Source of the DNA: Odontocerum albicorne
Lineage: Eukaryota > Arthropoda > Insecta > Trichoptera > Odontoceridae
Reading direction: 5' to 3'
Assembly: GCA_949825065.1 (NCBI GenBank)
Contig: OX463846.1
Span: 4,173,366-4,237,365 of the forward strand
DNA: 64,000 nt
The translations under genes and the position numbers were made by a program. Shown here piece by piece: positions 31,269 through 41,551 of this stretch. Position 1 is the stretch's first letter. Every line of letters begins with the position of its first letter. The notes beneath the pieces were generated by a model that saw only the letters and a program-made list of their open reading frames with translations, ran no database searches and was not told the DNA's origin.

Positions 31269-31379
31269 TAAAAATACGTAGCTGATTGATTGTAAGAAAT
31301 TACTTTAAACCAATGAATCCGCTAAATACATTTGCATAAAAGTGTAAAATAAATAAAATAATATCTTAAGCTCATCGTT

Positions 31380-32030
31380 TAATGTTTGGAAGTGAAACTT
31401 GGATTTTAAGGAACAATGATAAGTACTGAATAAATGGAACATAAATTCGTGCTTTGTGAAGACTATGTGGTATTACAATGTATGATTGTGTAAGCAACGA
31501 TCAGATTACAGATAGCTATTTGTTCAAGTTACATGTTTAACGACCTCCGTGGCCTAGATGATAAAACATTTTTCTCTCAGCCCGGAGATTGCGTGTTCGA
31601 TTATCGTTGGATCCCAAATTTTTCAAAAAGGATTGCAGTCTGGTTTTTACTTAAGGTCTCTTTAACCATTTTCTGGTTCGCTGGAAGATATTGCCACATG
31701 GAAATAATTCCGCTAGGTTCTGTATACAACGAAAGTGTAATACAATGTTTTAAGTAAAATTTTAATAGGACTCTTGAAACGATATGGACATATCGAAAAA
31801 TATCTGAAAAATATATATGTCTGGAATAAATGGCGTGCGAGGAAAAGGTAGGCCAAGGAAAGAAAAGAAACATATACTTAGAGAAAATTTAACTGAGGGA
31901 AAGGCAAAAAGCATGTATGACGAGACATATGAATATGGATGAGTCAAAGTATGTTTGTGTGAACTGGTAGTTATCTATCTACTTACTCCAAAATAGATAT
32001 GGCGAGATGGCATGTATGTATTTATTTTTC
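31380..32030 (+). pseudogene. LINE-A-like tail interrupted by SINE-1
   Basis: Before the SINE: M-F-G-S-E-T-W-I-L-R-N, then a C-G-I-T-M-Y-D segment. After it (31748 on): 'ggaaaaggtaggccaaggaa' encodes G-K-G-R-P-R-K, followed by a MDES-like segment and 'ggcatgtatgta'. More diverged from other LINE-A copies. Many stops. Confidence 0.5.
31541..31747 (+). mobile_element. SINE-1 in LINE-A
   Basis: 'acctccgtggcctagatgat', 'ttcgattatcgttggatccc', 'ttgcagtctggtttttactt', 'ttctgtatacaacgaaagtg', 'taatacaa'. Full family length of about 205 bp. Confidence 0.75.
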
Positions 32031-32046
32031 AGACACGTAACCACAG

Positions 32047-32712
32047 GTTATATGTGAATTTTAGCTAGGTTATGCGTGAATTTCAGCTAGCTTATGTGTG
32101 AATTTCAGCTAGGTTATGTGTAAATTTCAGTTAGGTTATGTGTGAATTTCATCTAGGTTATGTGTGAATTTCAGCTAGATTATGTGGTTATGTATGAATT
32201 TCAGCTAGGTTATGTATGAATTTCAGTTAAGTTATGTATGAATTTCAGCTAGGTTATGTGTGAATTTCAGCTAGGTTATGTGTGAATTTCAGCTAGGCTA
32301 TGTGTGAATTTCAGTTAGGTTATGTGTGAATTTTAGTTAGGTTGTGTGTGAATTTCAGCTAGGTTATGTGGTTATGTATGAATTTCAGCTCGGTTATGTA
32401 TGAATTTCAGTTAAGTTATGTGTGAATTTCAGCTAGGTTATGTGTGAATTTCAGCTAGGTTATGGGTGAATTTCAGCTAGGTTATGTGGTTATGTATGAA
32501 ATTCAGCTAGGTTATGTATGAATTTCAGCTAGGTTATGTGTGAATTTCAGCTAGGTTATGTGTGAATTTCAGCTAGGTTATGGGTGAATTTCAGCTAGGT
32601 TATGTGGTTATGTATGAAATTCAGCTAGGTTATGTATGAATTTCAGTTAAGTTATGTATGAATTTCAGCTAGGTTATGTGTGAATTTCAGCTAGGTTATA
32701 TGTGAATTTCAA
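32047..32712 (+). repeat. 22-bp tandem repeat, about 29 units
   Basis: Unit 'aggttatgtgtgaatttcag' plus 'ct'. A compound 'tatgtggttatg' variant recurs at 32181, 32365, 32482 and 32601; the last two are ~118 bp apart within near-identical blocks, so a higher-order repeat is forming. Confidence 0.85.
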
Positions 32713-33424
32713 TATCCGTTGCTGTTCAATTTTTTGTTGACGTATTAAAACTTGGAATTCGGAAGTTAAACCTCGCCGATGGCGTCCTCGTGTTATCGGC
32801 GCCCCAGGTGACTGCCCAATTTAAATTGAAACCTTTCTAAATAAAATATGCATTGTAGTTTATGCACTATATTCATACATATTAAAGATAAAGATCGAGT
32901 ATAATGGCAAGTTTTTCAATCTTCTATATAGAACGAACACGAAAAATAATATTGCCATAGGCAAATTTTGTTGTGAAATACATAAATATAATAATAAATC
33001 GTCGAAATTGTTTATAAAAGTGACGTGAAACCGTAGTCAATCATAATAATAGCGAAACGCATTTATTCGTAATTGCAACCCCCGCTGCATTACTCCTCAT
33101 TGCGTCAGAATTATTAAATGTTGGCTACATTTTAAGGCGATTATATCGTGGAAAATGAGTTGACACTTTTGCAGGAGCTATTTATTTTATAATTAAATAT
33201 TATTAATGTAAAAAAGTTTTTTTATTTCATGCCTGAAGTTACGTTATAAAAATAAAAAATAACATCGGCGTTTAATATGTCAAGCCTTAACTGATAGGAC
33301 TTGGAATTATATTATTTACAGAGTTTTAATAGATTGTCCCGATAATGCTTTCGTATTTCTCGGATAGATGTCGATAGAACAACATTTTCGTTACTAATCT
33401 AATACCAAAAGTGGTTACATACAC
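32713..33424. other. Unassigned DNA
   Basis: GC-richer patch at 32765-32810, otherwise AT-rich. No gene recognised. Confidence 0.3.
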
Positions 33425-33905
33425 ACCATCACGTCATCTCATCTCCCTTATTGAGTAGGCAGAGAGGACAGAGATCCAGATATTCATATCTCGACACACA
33501 TTTTTCGTCACTCCCACATACATTCACCATCTCAAACAACGTTTACGATTTCTCTGACTTTTTGACTTCCCTTCTTTCAGAATATATTTTATTTGATCCA
33601 ATCACACTCTTCTTGGTCTTCCTCTTACACGCTTTCCACTCACGTCTGCACTATATATATATTTAGTTGGTCTTTCTTCATGCATTCATTTCACATGTCT
33701 AAACCATCCCAAAGTAATATTTAGCATTTTACTTAACACATCAGCCTTAAATTCACATTCATCCCTTTTCACTTCCTTCCGTATTCCGTCATATAATATC
33801 ACTCTCTATATTCCGTCATACAATATCACTCCCTATATTACGTCATACAATATCACTTCTCAATGAACGCATTTCTACAGCATGAAATTCATCCCAAACG
33901 TGTTA
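33425..33905 (-). pseudogene. LINE-A 3' tail
   Basis: Plus strand shows the complement of the family: 'cctctctgcc'-like end at 33465, 'cttggtcttcctcttacacg' (G-K-R-K-T-K), 'catttcacatgtctaaacca' (F-R-H-V-K). A 28-bp unit 'attccgtcatacaatatcac' is triplicated at 33780-33860. Confidence 0.6.
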
Positions 33906-33939
33906 AATGTACATACTCGTATATAATTATGAAAGATTG

Positions 33940-34158
33940 TATAGTTCGGAAATTCTAGTATGAGTCCTGTGACAGCTCACAAATTTGCCCCAATACAACC
34001 TTATGTAATGTATTTACCTAAATAAATTGCTATTTATTAGAATTGAGGCTTATATTAAAGTTGATAAAATAATTAAAATTACTGAACATTGTTACAAGGT
34101 TGTATTAATGTAAATTTGTGACCTGTCACAGAACTCATCCTAGAATTTCCAAACTATA
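33940..34158 (+). mobile_element. Mariner-type MITE, short form, copy 2
   Basis: 219 bp including TA duplications; TATAGTTCGGAAATTCTAGT at the left and the complement ATCCTAGAATTTCCAAACTATA split over 34137-34158 at the right. The same structure as at 12222. Confidence 0.8.
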
Positions 34159-34224
34159 GTATAGCATATTTTTATGGCTATTGTTCTTTTTACGTTATTT
34201 TGAAGATGGATCAACATACATACG

Positions 34225-34560
34225 TATAATTCATCACGCCATCTCCTGTCGGAATATGCAGAGATGACAAAGTGTTGAACTTTCCTATCTTGGTACACAT
34301 ATTTCGCCTCTTCAACATCCATACACCTTCTCATATAGCTCTTACGATTTCTCATACTCATTACTTTTTGTTGTTTTAAAATACCATTTACTTGATCCAA
34401 TCATGATTTCCTTAGTCTTCGACTCCAATTCACACCGTATAGTAGTTTTTCTTCATTTATTCGTTTCACGTGCTCAAACCATCTTAGACAGCTTTTGTTC
34501 GTCCTACTCTACCCATCATCCCTAATCACTTCATTCCGTATTATGTTATGCATTGATACC
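34225..34560 (-). pseudogene. LINE-A 3' tail
   Basis: The minus frame ending at 34140 includes MDQVNGILKQQKVMSMRNRK, SYMRRCMDVEEAKYVYQDRK and VQHFVISAYSDRRWRDELYV. This is the clearest open version of the LINE-A terminal peptide, continuing through 86 codons. No polymerase core. Confidence 0.7.
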
Positions 34561-34589
34561 TCATATAACAATATATAGCAAAAGTAAGC

Positions 34590-34795
34590 GATCGTGAGGG
34601 TCAAATGTGGCTTCAAAAGTTCTTAAATGATGATATAACACTCGAAGATGGTATCAACTCATGAAGATCGATTCCCATGGTGACGACCAAATCAAGGAAT
34701 TGCTCAAGAATAACCAGCGTTCTATGACACGAAAGATTATTGAGATTCTGAAAATATCTAAAACTACTACAACAAACGAGCAAGTCACATCTAAT
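34590..34795 (+). pseudogene. Mariner transposase N-terminal fragment (different lineage)
   Basis: Frames give QMWLQKFLNDDITLEDG, then DSHGDDQIKELLKNNQRSMT and RKIIEILKISKTTTTN. W-x-x-K-F-x-x-x-D..L-x-D and D-D-x-I-K-E-L-L are the two HTH units of mariner transposases. It is distinct from the copies at 15000 and 41552. Stop codons present; no catalytic domain. Confidence 0.55.
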
Positions 34796-34869
34796 TAAAA
34801 AAATTAAATGTGTTAAATTTGACTTATTGAAATTGAATGCTACCTGGAGAGTGCACTGCTTTTGTAGTT

Positions 34870-35097
34870 ATAAAACGTAGTTTAGTTGCTAAGACGTTTG
34901 ATCTCTAATCGATGGTTTTGGATTAAATTCCCGATGGTATCCAAAAAAATAAATAAAAGAGTATAAAATTTGAATAAATGATTTGTTAAAAGAGTAGTTT
35001 GAGAGGAACGAAGAATTTGTGTCGAGATATGAATGTCTGGCGTTCTGTCCTTTCTGCCTGCTCAAGCAGGGAGATGACGTGATGGTGCGTATGTAAC
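34870..35097 (+). pseudogene. Degenerate SINE-1 piece followed by a LINE-A terminal fragment
   Basis: 34870-34960 has 'tagttgctaagacgtttgat' and 'ttaaattcccgatgg', a weak SINE-1 head. 34985-35097 has 'gtctggcgttctgtcctttc' and 'gagatgacgtgatggtgcgt', the end of LINE-A. Confidence 0.5.
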
Positions 35098-36070
35098 CAC
35101 TTTTGGTATTAAGCTTTTTTATGTATCACCACAAAAAAATTAAACACACCTTAGTTTTTTGTCGTAATTTGAACAAACGTAAGTTTATTAGACATTTTAA
35201 AATATAGTTTTTCTTCACTGTTAAAAACGGTAAAATGTTTCATTTTTCAGAGTTTATACAGTGTTTTTGTTGCTTAGTTTTGAAATCATTACAATTCTAA
35301 TTTTCAGGGCTTGATTGTTTATCAATTTCGTAAACTTTTAATATTCAACAATCACAATAGATGAGAGCTGCGACGTTTCCAAAACGTTGGTACTTTGAGC
35401 AATACCATTAATGGTATGGAACTCCGTTTACTGATATCAGTTTTTTTAACAGATATCTCGTCATTTAAAATAAATATTTCTACACCATCTGAACAGTTCA
35501 AAAAAATATTTGATATTTTTTTGGTTAACCAACGATAATTCAATAACAATTTGCGTTTTCACTTGCATATTTATGTCAACAAACATCCGTTCCAACTTTC
35601 ATTCTTTAAATCATGATTTTAATCTGAAAAATGAATATTGTATTTGTCAAAATAAATATAAAGTATTTTTTATTATCAGTATGTAATCGGTAGTGAAAGT
35701 GTTAAAGGCGGAGCGCTGTGTACTGGCGCCATTGAGTGCTTCTTGCTGACGAGATCTGCGAGCGAATTTTTCTCAGTTTCGCACAACAAAAAAGGCCATT
35801 TAACGTTAATAAATTTCAGCGCTTGTCAGCAATGTTCTTTCTGTCTGTTGCAATGCTAAATTGTTTTCTTTTTATTTTTCACTCGTGATAACAATAAAAA
35901 AAATCCAATTACGCCTTTACGCTGCACTCCTTGTAAAAATAATATATTACTTTAGATAGTGTCAGAAATGTTGTTATTCAGCGCACCTTAGGGGCTTTGT
36001 GTGATTTAATTTAAATTTAAAATAGTTGTTATAACCTAAATATATTTTTTTATCCTCACAGCAATTAACC
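35098..36070. other. Unassigned DNA
   Basis: A GC-richer segment at 35695-35830 with 'tctcagtttcgcac' resembles a promoter/5'UTR in composition only. 65-codon minus frame at 35352-35549 not recognised. Confidence 0.3.
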
Positions 36071-36387
36071 AAGAATGCGGTTTGATGTATGCTGATGCCA
36101 TTGTAATGCTAGCTGAGAAGGCGGATTGATGTACGTTGATGCCATGGTAGTGCTAGCTGAGAATGCGGATTGATGTACGCTGATGCCATGGTAGTGCTAG
36201 CTGAGAATGCGGATTGATGTACGCTGATGTCATGGTAGTGCTAGCTGAGAATGCGGATTGATGTACGCTGATGCCATGGTAGTGCTAGCTGAGAATGGGG
36301 ATTGATGTACGCTGATGCCATGATAGTGTTAGCTGAGAATGCGGATTGATGTACACTGATGCCATGGTAGTGCTAGCTGAGAATGAA
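36071..36387 (+). repeat. 44-bp tandem repeat encoding a reverse-transcriptase YADD-like box
   Basis: Seven units from 36071 at exact 44-bp steps, plus a partial eighth. In the proper frame each unit encodes G/R-L-M-Y-A-D-A-M-V-V-L-A-E-N-A. Y-A-D-D-M-V-L-L-A-E is the catalytic box of non-LTR reverse transcriptases; here the second Asp is Ala (GCC). The last unit runs on in frame as NEDEFKSRI, as expected for the RT sequence beyond the box. A fragment of a LINE-B-like RT has thus become a minisatellite. Confidence 0.75.
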
Positions 36388-36439
36388 GACGAATTCAAAA
36401 GTAGGATAAGTTTAATATATTGTAATTTATTTAGTCTTC

Positions 36440-36866
36440 TTCTTCGTATTCTTTTAGGCCTTTTGGCCTGTTATGGTCTTGCATCGTTGTTTCCCTCTTG
36501 TGACGTCGACTGCCAGCTGTCTTTCCATCTTTTGGGAGGTCGTCCTGGAGGTCTACTTGCTTAGGGGATACTGTCCCTGGCCATTCTTACGGCTCTTGGT
36601 TCCGCCATTCTGGATACGTGTTCGTTACAGAACCTTCTTCTCTGTCGTCCCCATCTGACAATATCTTTAACTTCGCACATCCTTCGGATTTCTGTGTTTC
36701 GTACTCTATCATGAAGGGTTTTGCTAGCAATACTCCTGAGTACCTTCATTTCGCTGGTTCGAAGGAGATTTTGGGTTCTGACAGTGTCGGCTCTGGACTC
36801 TATGCTATATGTCATTATGGGAAGGACACAGGTCTTGTATAACCTCACCTTGCTTTGGATGTTCAT
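36440..36866 (-). pseudogene. LINE-B-like reverse transcriptase C-terminus
   Basis: The minus frame reads NIQSKVRLYKTCVLPIMTYS, then IESRADTVRTQNLLRTSEMK, VLRSIASKTLHDRVRNTEIR and CEVKDIVRWGRQRRRFCNEH, open for 101 codons. This is a well-known insect non-LTR end: K-V-R-x-Y-K-T-x-V-x-P-I-M-T-Y, E-x-R-A-D-T, L-L-R-T-x-E-M. Truncated upstream, decayed downstream towards 36440 ('gcctaaaagaatacgaagaa'). It lies immediately beside the YADD array but on the opposite strand. Confidence 0.7.
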
Positions 36867-37289
36867 ATACTTATTTTTGCAGATAGTGTTAAATTTGACT
36901 TATCGAAGTGGAATAAACAGTGTAATGTATTTAGTAAAATACTGTTTATTCCACTGAATACAAATCCGCCTTAACAAATCGTCTAATTTATTCTGAAATG
37001 GCTAATCATTGTCACCGTGAAAACCACACTTTTCCCATCGATGATGCCAAATTCTTACATATCAGTAGTAACGAAAATAAATTGAACAGATTAGAGGCCC
37101 TAGAAATTTCTAAGTCAGTGCTTCGAGGTGAAAATCTGGCAAACACATATATCCCAAGAATCTCTCCGCTGCTCGCCGAGATTGTCTCATCCCTCCCTCC
37201 ACCCCCAGTCCTCAACCCGAATGTTTACCGTTAGAAACTTGTATCTCGGTACCAGTTCGAACAGAATTCAGTCTTGTCTGTGCTCCCCT

Positions 37290-37333
37290 AACGATGAGGT
37301 AAAAGCCTTGAAATCGGTAGGGTTATACCGTTA
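37290..37333 (+). ncRNA. Hammerhead-like motif (b)
   Basis: 'acgatgag' in place of CUGAUGA, then 'gtaaaagc', GAAA box, CGGTA-loop-TACCG helix and TTA. Core box 1 has a C in place of the expected base, so activity is doubtful. Confidence 0.35.
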
Positions 37334-37393
37334 CAAAAATGTGGAATAAACTGTGTTTGATAAAACAAAATACACTATTTATTCCACTTTTTA

Positions 37394-37440
37394 TAACGGT
37401 ATAAACCTACCGGTTTCTAAGGTTTTGACTCATCATCAAG
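37394..37440 (-). ncRNA. Hammerhead-like motif (c)
   Basis: Minus strand TTGATGATGAGTC, 'aaaacc', GAAA box, then CGGTA-loop-TACCG and TTA. Head to head with motif (d). Confidence 0.4.
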
Positions 37441-37452
37441 GAAGCACAAATA

Positions 37453-37497
37453 TGATGATGAGGTGAAAAGCTTGAAACCGGTAGGGTTATACCGTTA
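37453..37497 (+). ncRNA. Hammerhead-like motif (d)
   Basis: TGATGATGAGG, 'tgaaaagctt', GAAA box, CGGTA-GGGTTA-TACCG helix and TTA. Together with (c) it makes an inverted repeat. Confidence 0.4.
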
Positions 37498-37525
37498 TAT
37501 AAAGTGGAATAAACAGTGTATAACT

Positions 37526-37685
37526 AAAAAAAATACAATGTCTTTTAACATCCACAACGTTAACATATTTGCTATAAATAATATATTGTATGAGAGACAC
37601 GAAGACAAAGATCTGAAAATGAATCTTGAGAAATCCAAAGTCATTGCGATCGAAAAGTGAGAAAGAAAAAGTTAATACGATATAT
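37526..37685. other. Unassigned DNA
   Basis: Penelope-like flank ('tccacaacgttaacatattt', similar to the complement at 13470-13490), then a short unassigned stretch. Confidence 0.35.
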
Positions 37686-37856
37686 GACGACTACCGTGGC
37701 CTGGTGGTAAGACACTTGTCTGCCGATCCAGAGGTTGCGGGTTCGACCCCGCTGGAACCCAGATTTAGGAGTTCAGTCTGGTTAACACTTAGGGCCTATA
37801 AAAACATATTTCTGGTTGGTTGGAAGAGATTGCCACATGGCTCGCCAGGTTAAAAA
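37686..37856 (+). mobile_element. SINE-1 copy with well-kept tRNA-like head
   Basis: 'gtggcctggtggtaagacac' and 'gttgcgggttcgaccccgct' supply near-canonical A and B boxes. Body 'gttggaagagattgccacat', 'ggctcgccaggttaaaa'; the end 'aaactcgccaggttaaaa' is repeated once at 37868-37886. Confidence 0.8.
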
Positions 37857-37984
37857 TAAAACACAATAAACTCGCCAGGTTAAAAAACATAATCAAGAAT
37901 GAAAGATTGGAACAAGTTGAGGAATTTTGCTCTTTAAGTAGTATTTTTTTACATGATTAAAGAGTTGCGAGAGATATCGATCGA

Positions 37985-38430
37985 TGCGATATGAAACAAA
38001 GTCAATGAGCCAATAAAACATGTATACTCAAATCGGACAGTATCGAAATCTGCTAATATTATTGTTCAAAATGATATTTTAGTAACAACTTTAATATATG
38101 GGAGTAAAACATATACGTGGCTAAAAGGAGCCTAATAAATGCTGTAGAAATGCGTGGACAGAAAATAATGAACGGATTAACAATGTGTTATAAGGGATGA
38201 ATTTGAGGCTGATGTTTTGACTAAGATGATGAAGAACACTCTGAGATGATTTGGGCACGTAGAACGAATAAATGAAGGAAACCTCACAAAACAAAAATAT
38301 AGGGATGTAGGAGAGAAAGTATGGTTGGATCAAGATAATGACATTTTGAAATAAGGAAACGTAGAAATCTTAAGAAAACTTTGGAGTTGTATAGGAAGGT
38401 CTGTCTATAGGGGAAGAATAAAAAATGACA
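37985..38430 (+). pseudogene. LINE-A tail
   Basis: 'gtaacaactttaatatatgg' (T-L-I-Y-G), 'gtagaaatgcgtgga' (V-E-M-R-G), 'gatttgggcacgtagaacga' (W-A-R-R-T / F-G-H-V-E-R), 'gtatggttggatcaag' (V-W-L-D-Q). Decayed by small indels; ends near 'tataggaaggtctgtctata'. Confidence 0.65.
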
Positions 38431-38784
38431 ACATATAATTGTATGTTTTGAATTATATGACGATAGGTAAAATTTCGATGAGTTATTCAAATAAATATAT
38501 ATACTCGAACAAAAAAGTTAAAAAAATCTGCAAATTTCATTCACAGCATTATTTTATGTCATACTAGTATTTGATTTATAGGATGTGTTAACGTAGCTGA
38601 GGAAAAAATATGATTAAATTCATTAACCATATAAGAAAAACAAATTGTTTTTTTTATATTCAAATCTATTGTACAAGTCAGGTGTCTTCCGCCCACCCAC
38701 AAAAGAAACGATTCGAGAAATAAAATGAAACTTTTAGCAAAACCTCCTCCCCTTCCAAAAGACGAATACAACTCTCTAGTACAT
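38431..38784. other. Unassigned DNA
   Basis: No recognised feature. Confidence 0.3.
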
Positions 38785-39349
38785 ACATGCAATCACGCTT
38801 TTTTCCTGTCGGGGTAGACAGAGAGGACAGAGCGCCATACTTGCCGATCTCGATACACATCCAAAGCCTCTTCTGCTTCCATACACGTGATCATATAACT
38901 TCAACGATTTCTCTAACTTTCAACGTTTCTTAATTTTAAAATATCATCCACTTGATCTAACTATTCTTTCCTTGGTCTTCTTCTCACAAGCCTTCTATTC
39001 GCATTTGGTATTTTTATCTATTTTGTTAGTTTTCCTCATTCTTTCGTTCCACATGCCCAAACCACCTTAACGTACTCGTATTCATCTTACTTAATACATC
39101 AGCTTTAAGTTTACATTCATCCCTTATTACTATTCTGTCATACATTGTCATTCCGTGTATTCTTCTAAATGCAGGCATTTCTTCAGCATTCATTCGATTC
39201 CTTTTTCACGTCTCCGTTTCATTACCATAACATACATCGAAGCTGGCACCAAAATACTGTTGTCTACTAAAATCTTAACAGATTTTGATATTGTCCAATT
39301 CGAGTAGACTTTATTTCCTATTGCTACATACCGTTCGATACTCCTAACT
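38785..39349 (-). pseudogene. LINE-A tail, the longest copy here
   Basis: Minus frames include RSIERYVAIGNKVYSNWTIS, KSVKILVDNSILVPASMYV, then a KK.LHLEE segment and the terminal SASMALCPLCLPRQ region in a shifted frame. It begins further upstream in the RT than most copies, with I-L-V-P-A-S-M-Y in place of L-L-P-T-L-L-Y-G. A SINE-1 lies directly at its 5' side. Confidence 0.6.
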
Positions 39350-39542
39350 CTTTTTTTTTTTAACCTGGCGAGTTTATTGCCATGTGGCAATCTCTTCCAA
39401 CCAACCAGAAAGGTGTTTTTTATAGGCCCTAAGTGTTAACCAGACTGGAATCATATTTAAAAAAATCTGGGTTCCAGCGGAGATCGAACCCGCAACCTCC
39501 GGATCGGCAGACAAGTGTCTTACCACCAGGTCACGGAGGTCG
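39350..39542 (-). mobile_element. SINE-1 copy
   Basis: Complement seen on plus: 'aacctggcgagtttattgcc', 'aatctcttccaaccaaccag', 'gggttccagcggagatcgaa', 'cccgcaacctccggatcggc', 'gtcacggaggtcg'. A poly-T run at its plus-strand left is the SINE's 3' A-rich tail. Confidence 0.8.
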
Positions 39543-39654
39543 AATTCTTCTATCATCTGCAAAATTCATCATCTCTAGTAATTTCTAGAAAATATGTACT
39601 CTTTAGCTTTCATTCTAACAGATACTGTCGTAAACTACTTTAAAAGTGCATAAA

Positions 39655-40234
39655 ATATTGTAAACTAACCCATTCTGCATTGCTCCTAACACCCATCCCA
39701 GAACAAATCTTACCTGACTTCACGCTGAACAGCGAGAAGAAACCCTACAACACCACATCCTCGCTTGGACCGTGAAGTTCTATAAAAGCCAACAAAATCA
39801 CAGAAATCCCTTAGTCGCTGCCCTGGGGGCTTACGAGAGTAAATCCGACCTACCCTTCCGTTATAAGCACAAGCTCCCGAAGCATTATCTGTTGCCTGAC
39901 TAGTCCACCTTCAGTATTAGCTGGGACGACCAAGGTCTGAGTGAATGTGATGGAATACAAGTAGCCTGAACGAGTGGACTTGTTTTTGCTGAATAATTAG
40001 TGTAAGAATTGTTATCTAGTTATAAGTAGTATGTAGGTGTTAATTATTTCTAAGATCTCATATATTAAGATTGAATAAATAAAATAAAATGACATGTAGG
40101 AAAATAAGATTAAATAAGTTCATAAATTATAACATATAATTAAGATTAGTTAAGTAATAAATTTGTATATAGGTTTAGCCTTGACAAATGTTTGTATAAA
40201 AATTTACTTGTTTAATAAAAAAAAATAAAAAAAA
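39655..40234 (+). pseudogene. LINE-D (Jockey-like) 3' end with poly(A)-like tail
   Basis: 'cacccatcccagaacaaatc' and 'ttgctg..cagcgagaag' match the better copy at 63834, which encodes LKLQRVQNKAFKISFNTHPR. Here the coding part is followed by a ~450-bp AT-rich 3' UTR ending 'taataaaaaaaaataaaaaa'. 5'-truncated, as usual for target-primed insertion. Confidence 0.6.
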
Positions 40235-40925
40235 GCATGGCTCCTAAGACACGTATTATTAAAGAACCCATAGTGACAGTAAAAAATGGTGTTAAGTATT
40301 TATATATGTATACATCTCTATCCTTTCTCTTCTTTATTCATATTTATCAACACCTGTGACATACAAAAATATAAGTATATTAATATGTAACCTATATGTA
40401 TTTATTACCTTAATATATGTACCGAATTATATCCTTTCCTCTCTTATAACATACTTTTTCACACCACCACCCAAATAACCTTCAAATTTCCCAAGTCCGT
40501 TTCATTTATTCGATGAAGGAGTAAGGTGTCCGCAAGTTGGACCGACACTCCGAGAAAAATCCCAACTAGAGAGGTGTTAAGTACAGGAAATAATCCTTAT
40601 GTCGTGTCGTGTTATTTTTTTATTGCTGTTTTACATTAAACATTGTAATGATAATAACACGGCGATAAAATTATTGGTATTTTTTTACATTGTAACATAA
40701 AAATTTTCAAGTCAAATTCTTTATGCATTTATACATGTGTACATACCAAATTGTTTGTTCAAAATGCTTACATAAATACATATCTGTGGTCATTGGCCTA
40801 TATCTGATAAGTGCAAAGTGTCATTATTATGTTCAAAGAGTTTAAAATTTATTGATCATCTGAATTTTGGAAAAAAACACTAGTGAAATGAAAGTCATAA
40901 AGAAAGTTTCGTTTTGTAGATGTAA
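40235..40925. other. Unassigned DNA
   Basis: AT-rich; no recognised feature. Confidence 0.3.
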
Positions 40926-41445
40926 AGGGTCTTTCGAATTGAACGTTTTTTTTTTGTTCTAATTTTTTAAATTCTTGAATAAAACACACAATTTGCTTTG
41001 ATTTCAAAAAACTTTTTATTGGTCATTGAAGTATATTAAAATGTATGACATTTAAAAAACGCCAAATGTCAATCTCTTGGAGCTCCACTCTTTTGATGTC
41101 CACTCTTTTGACAAAATTTTCGATGACATTTTGGCATAATTGCGATTCTAACTCACCAATAACGCGAATAATTTCGTCATTCATCTCAGGAATTGATTGG
41201 GGGTCATTCTTATAGATCTGGCTTTTCAAGTAACCCCAGAGAAAATAGTTCAACGGTGTCAGATCACATGATCTTGATGGCCAATTAACATCACCGTTTC
41301 CGGAGATTACAACATATAGAATCATTCTCAATTTGAACGCGTTGTATTGTATACGACTCTGTTTTTATAAATGTCATACATTACACTTCTCAAATGTCAC
41401 AAGATCCAAAAAGAATTAAAGAAACTGCTCAATTTAAAAGACCCT
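40926..41445 (-). mobile_element. Mariner-like element, internally deleted, both ends present
   Basis: Inverted ends AGGGTCTTTCGAATTGAAC (left) and the complement of AGGGTCTTTTAAATTGAGC (right). 520 bp. It contains only the C-terminal quarter of a transposase on the minus strand. The ends differ from the TTGGGTG elements, so it is another family. Confidence 0.7.
41023..41331 (-). pseudogene. Mariner transposase C-terminal part, 102 codons open
   Basis: The minus frame contains ISGNGDVNWPSRSCDLTPLN, then YFLWGYLKSQIYKNDPQSIP, EMNDEIIRVIGELESQLCQN and VIENFVKRVDIK. W-P-x-R-S-x-D-L-T-P-L-x-Y-F-L-W-G supplies the third catalytic Asp of the mariner DDE/D triad. No stop or frameshift within this piece, but the N-terminal HTH and first two acidic residues have been removed by the internal deletion. 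Confidence 0.75.
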
Positions 41446-41551
41446 AACATATATAACGACTCTGTATGATTTTGTTGATTATATTGAAGCTGTTGCTACG
41501 CTTATTTTTAATCGAAAGTAATAGTGATAGAAAAGTGTGAAAGGAAAAGTA

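Larger units (their letters stand above)
36898..37525 (+). mobile_element. Penelope-like element, C-terminal nuclease region and terminal repeats
   Basis: Plus frame from about 36970: LTNRLIYSEMANHCHRENHT, then FPIDDAKFLHISSNENKLNR, LEALEISKSVLRGENL and IPRISPLLAEIVSS. 'L-E-A-L-E-I' with 'S-P-L-L' downstream is the end of the Penelope ORF after the GIY-YIG core. Downstream are three hammerhead-like motifs and repeats of 'gtggaataaacagt'. 37370-37520 forms a large inverted repeat (two hammerhead-like units head to head). 36905-36955 is another 'gtggaataaacagt' palindrome. This layout resembles Penelope pseudo-LTRs. Confidence 0.65.

Noticed and set aside
37012..37215. Minus-strand ORF opposite the Penelope C-terminus
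   Set aside because: Antisense shadow; the plus frame has the recognisable nuclease-end motifs.
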